From Victivallales bacterium (GTDB lineage Bacteria > Verrucomicrobiota > Lentisphaeria > Oligosphaerales > Oligosphaeraceae): a stretch of 5,143 nucleotides of DNA. Positions 3,694 to 5,143 of the stretch are shown piece by piece. How positions within the stretch are numbered: position 1 is the stretch's first letter; every line of letters starts with the position of its first letter. The DNA is taken from assembly GCA_017964325.1 (NCBI GenBank), contig JAGCSE010000050.1:1-5143 (forward strand). Reading direction: 5' to 3'. Made by a program: the position numbers and the translations under genes. The notes under the pieces were generated by a model. It had not been told where the DNA came from and made no database searches. It worked only from the letters and a program-made list of their open reading frames with translations.

Positions 3694-5143
3694 ATGACAG
3701 AAAGACCTACAGACTATGATGGGCCGTTTCATTCGGGCACAGGAAGTACGCAGCCGCATTCGGACGATACTTTCCTGCACGTCGGCGACCGTCTTTTTCA
3801 AGGACGGTACAAGGTGCTGGAAATACGACACGGCGGGATGGGCTATGTCTATAAATGCGAAGACCTTGTGACTCGTTTGATGGTCGCCCTGAAGACGGTG
3901 CAGGCAGTAGGGGGGATGACGGAGGACGACGTCAAGGAGATGGTTCGGAGCTTCAGGCTGATATACGGGCTGTCGCATCCGCATATCATCCGCGTGAACT
4001 ATCTTGACAAGGAGGTTGAAAGCGAAAACTGGTTCGTGTCGATGGAATGGGTCGAGGGGGAGGATTTGGAGACGCGCCTTAAAAAGACGGAGGAGGGCGT
4101 ATTGTCCAAAGATGAGACGGTTCGGATACTGGAGCAAGTGGCTGCGGCGCTGGACTATGCGCATGGAAAAGGAGTTGTCCATCGCGACGTGAAATGCGCG
4201 AACATCATGCTGAAACCCGACGGCGACGTGCTGCTCATCGATTTCGGCATCGCGGGCCATGCAGCGGCTTCCGCAACGAACGTGCGGACATCGCCATACG
4301 GTCTGAGCACGACTGTCAATCCGTTCACGGGGACGGCGGGCTACCAGCCGCCCGAGCAGTGGCGCGGAAACAAGACATCCGCCGCATCGGACCAATATTC
4401 GCTGGCGGTGACGGCGTATCGCTGCCTATCCGGTCATCTGCCGTTCGAACATCCCAACAGAGGAGAGCTTCGCGAGATGGTGATGTACGACGACCCGCCG
4501 CGCATCCGCGCCATTTCCGCCGATGCGAACGCCGTGCTGAAGAAGGCTCTTGCCAAGAAGACGGAGGAACGCTATGGAAGCTGCATGGAGTTCATCCGCG
4601 AATTGGCGAGGGGGCTGGCTGTTGCCAATACGCCGCAACAGCCGTCCGTTGCCATTGCAACACCGCCGTCACCGTCCGTCAGTCATAAAGAAACGCTTCC
4701 AGAAGGAGATGTTACGCTGAATCTCAATGGCGTCAACTTGACATTGAAGCGGGTGGCTGCTGGAACGTTCATGATGGGGAGCAACGACGGCGATGAGAAG
4801 CCTGTCCACAAGGTGATGCTGACGAAGGACTTCTGGCTTGGGGAGACGGAAATTACGCAGTCGCAGTATGAGGCCGTCATGGGGGAGAATCCGTCAGTAT
4901 TCAAGAAGGGCGGCAATTATCCCGTGGAGTGTGTGTCATGGGTTGATGCGATGGAGTTTTGCAAAAAGCTGACGGAGCGGGAACGGCGTGCGGGACGGTT
5001 GAAGGAAGGCTATGAATATTCGCTTCCGACGGAGGCGCAGTGGGAGTACGCCGCCCGCGGCGGCGGCAAGTCCAAAGGCTACGAATACAGCGGAGGCGAC
5101 AATCTGGACGATGTCGGCTGGTATTATGACAATTTCAATGACG
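3694..5143 (+). CDS. Serine/threonine protein kinase fused to FGE-sulfatase (SUMF1) domain, 3' end missing
   Basis: The frame is open from ATG 3694 to the window end: 483 complete codons, no stop. Residues about 38-305 are a Hanks-type kinase: glycine loop HGGMGYVY (46-53), VALK with ATP-binding Lys67, catalytic loop HRDVKCAN (163-170; Asp165, Asn170), DFG (183-185), PPE (219-221), and Arg293 near the domain end. A Pro/Ala/Ser-rich linker (about 309-338) follows without a membrane helix. From about residue 345 an FGE-sulfatase domain begins: AGTFMMGS (356-363), FWLGETEITQSQYEAVMGENPS (380-401), PVECVSW (410-416) and LPTEAQWEYAARGG (444-457). It is cut at residue 483, so the C-terminal part, including the position of the FGE active-site cysteines, is not visible. 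Such fusions are known in PVC bacteria and Chlamydia Pkn1. The FGE fold often acts as a binding module rather than an enzyme. No pathway partner is evident here. Confidence 0.95.
   Translation, partial: MTERPTDYDGPFHSGTGSTQPHSDDTFLHVGDRLFQGRYKVLEIRHGGMGYVYKCEDLVTRLMVALKTVQAVGGMTEDDVKEMVRSFRLIYGLSHPHIIRVNYLDKEVESENWFVSMEWVEGEDLETRLKKTEEGVLSKDETVRILEQVAAALDYAHGKGVVHRDVKCANIMLKPDGDVLLIDFGIAGHAAASATNVRTSPYGLSTTVNPFTGTAGYQPPEQWRGNKTSAASDQYSLAVTAYRCLSGHLPFEHPNRGELREMVMYDDPPRIRAISADANAVLKKALAKKTEERYGSCMEFIRELARGLAVANTPQQPSVAIATPPSPSVSHKETLPEGDVTLNLNGVNLTLKRVAAGTFMMGSNDGDEKPVHKVMLTKDFWLGETEITQSQYEAVMGENPSVFKKGGNYPVECVSWVDAMEFCKKLTERERRAGRLKEGYEYSLPTEAQWEYAARGGGKSKGYEYSGGDNLDDVGWYYDNFND

Noticed and set aside
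3683..3697. A four-codon frame (MVKR) whose TGA overlaps the kinase ATG
   Set aside because: The ATG arises from the AATGGTGA of the kinase ribosome binding site and has no Shine-Dalgarno of its own. Translational coupling by so short a frame is possible but unsupported.
3676..4395. A 239-codon minus-strand frame over the kinase domain
   Set aside because: It lies entirely opposite the kinase-coding sequence, whose conserved motifs settle the reading frame. The product has no recognisable domain.
4194..4688. A 164-codon plus-strand frame inside the kinase gene
   Set aside because: It is an alternative frame of the kinase gene, rich in Arg and His, with no motif. The kinase frame is continuous through it, so no frameshift needs to be invoked.

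Overview
The window looks like chromosomal DNA from a member of the PVC group, most likely Lentisphaerota (Victivallis-like). This is an inference from gene content. The clues are two adjacent pseudopilin genes with the [14 protein letters not shown] leader and an H-X9-DG tail, a DUF4886-type SGNH hydrolase, and a serine/threonine kinase fused to an FGE-sulfatase (SUMF1) domain. Planctomycetes, Verrucomicrobia or Kiritimatiellae are possible alternatives. Genes are fairly GC-rich and sit between AT-rich intergenic stretches.

Left half, all on the minus strand: the 5' end of a pseudopilin gene (1-71); an intergenic stretch with a probable promoter, a heptamer repeat array and a C10 tract (72-306); a strong intrinsic terminator (307-342); a complete pseudopilin gene (368-1036); and a membrane zinc metallopeptidase of the YugP family (1203-1901). 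Each of these genes appears to have its own leader, so they are probably separate transcripts.

Centre: a divergent promoter region (1902-2108) separates the metallopeptidase from the plus-strand genes. Right half, all plus: a DUF4886/SGNH-like hydrolase (2109-2972) with a hairpin terminator; a 300-base intergenic block made almost entirely of repeats (2973-3303); a small Dabb-domain protein (3318-3620); and a kinase-FGE fusion (3694 to the window end) that is cut off by the window edge. The kinase has no stop codon inside the window.

No pathway links all these genes. The pseudopilins belong to secretion or surface-fibre systems, the metallopeptidase to membrane protein turnover, the SGNH protein probably to ester or carbohydrate deacylation, and the kinase fusion to signalling. 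The least explained part is the intergenic repeat family. A 28-base array of four TCACGTC heptamers occurs three times, at two sites 2.8 kb apart. Two of the copies lie inside a 119-base unit duplicated with only 3 mismatches, and the second unit runs up to the ribosome binding site of the Dabb gene.
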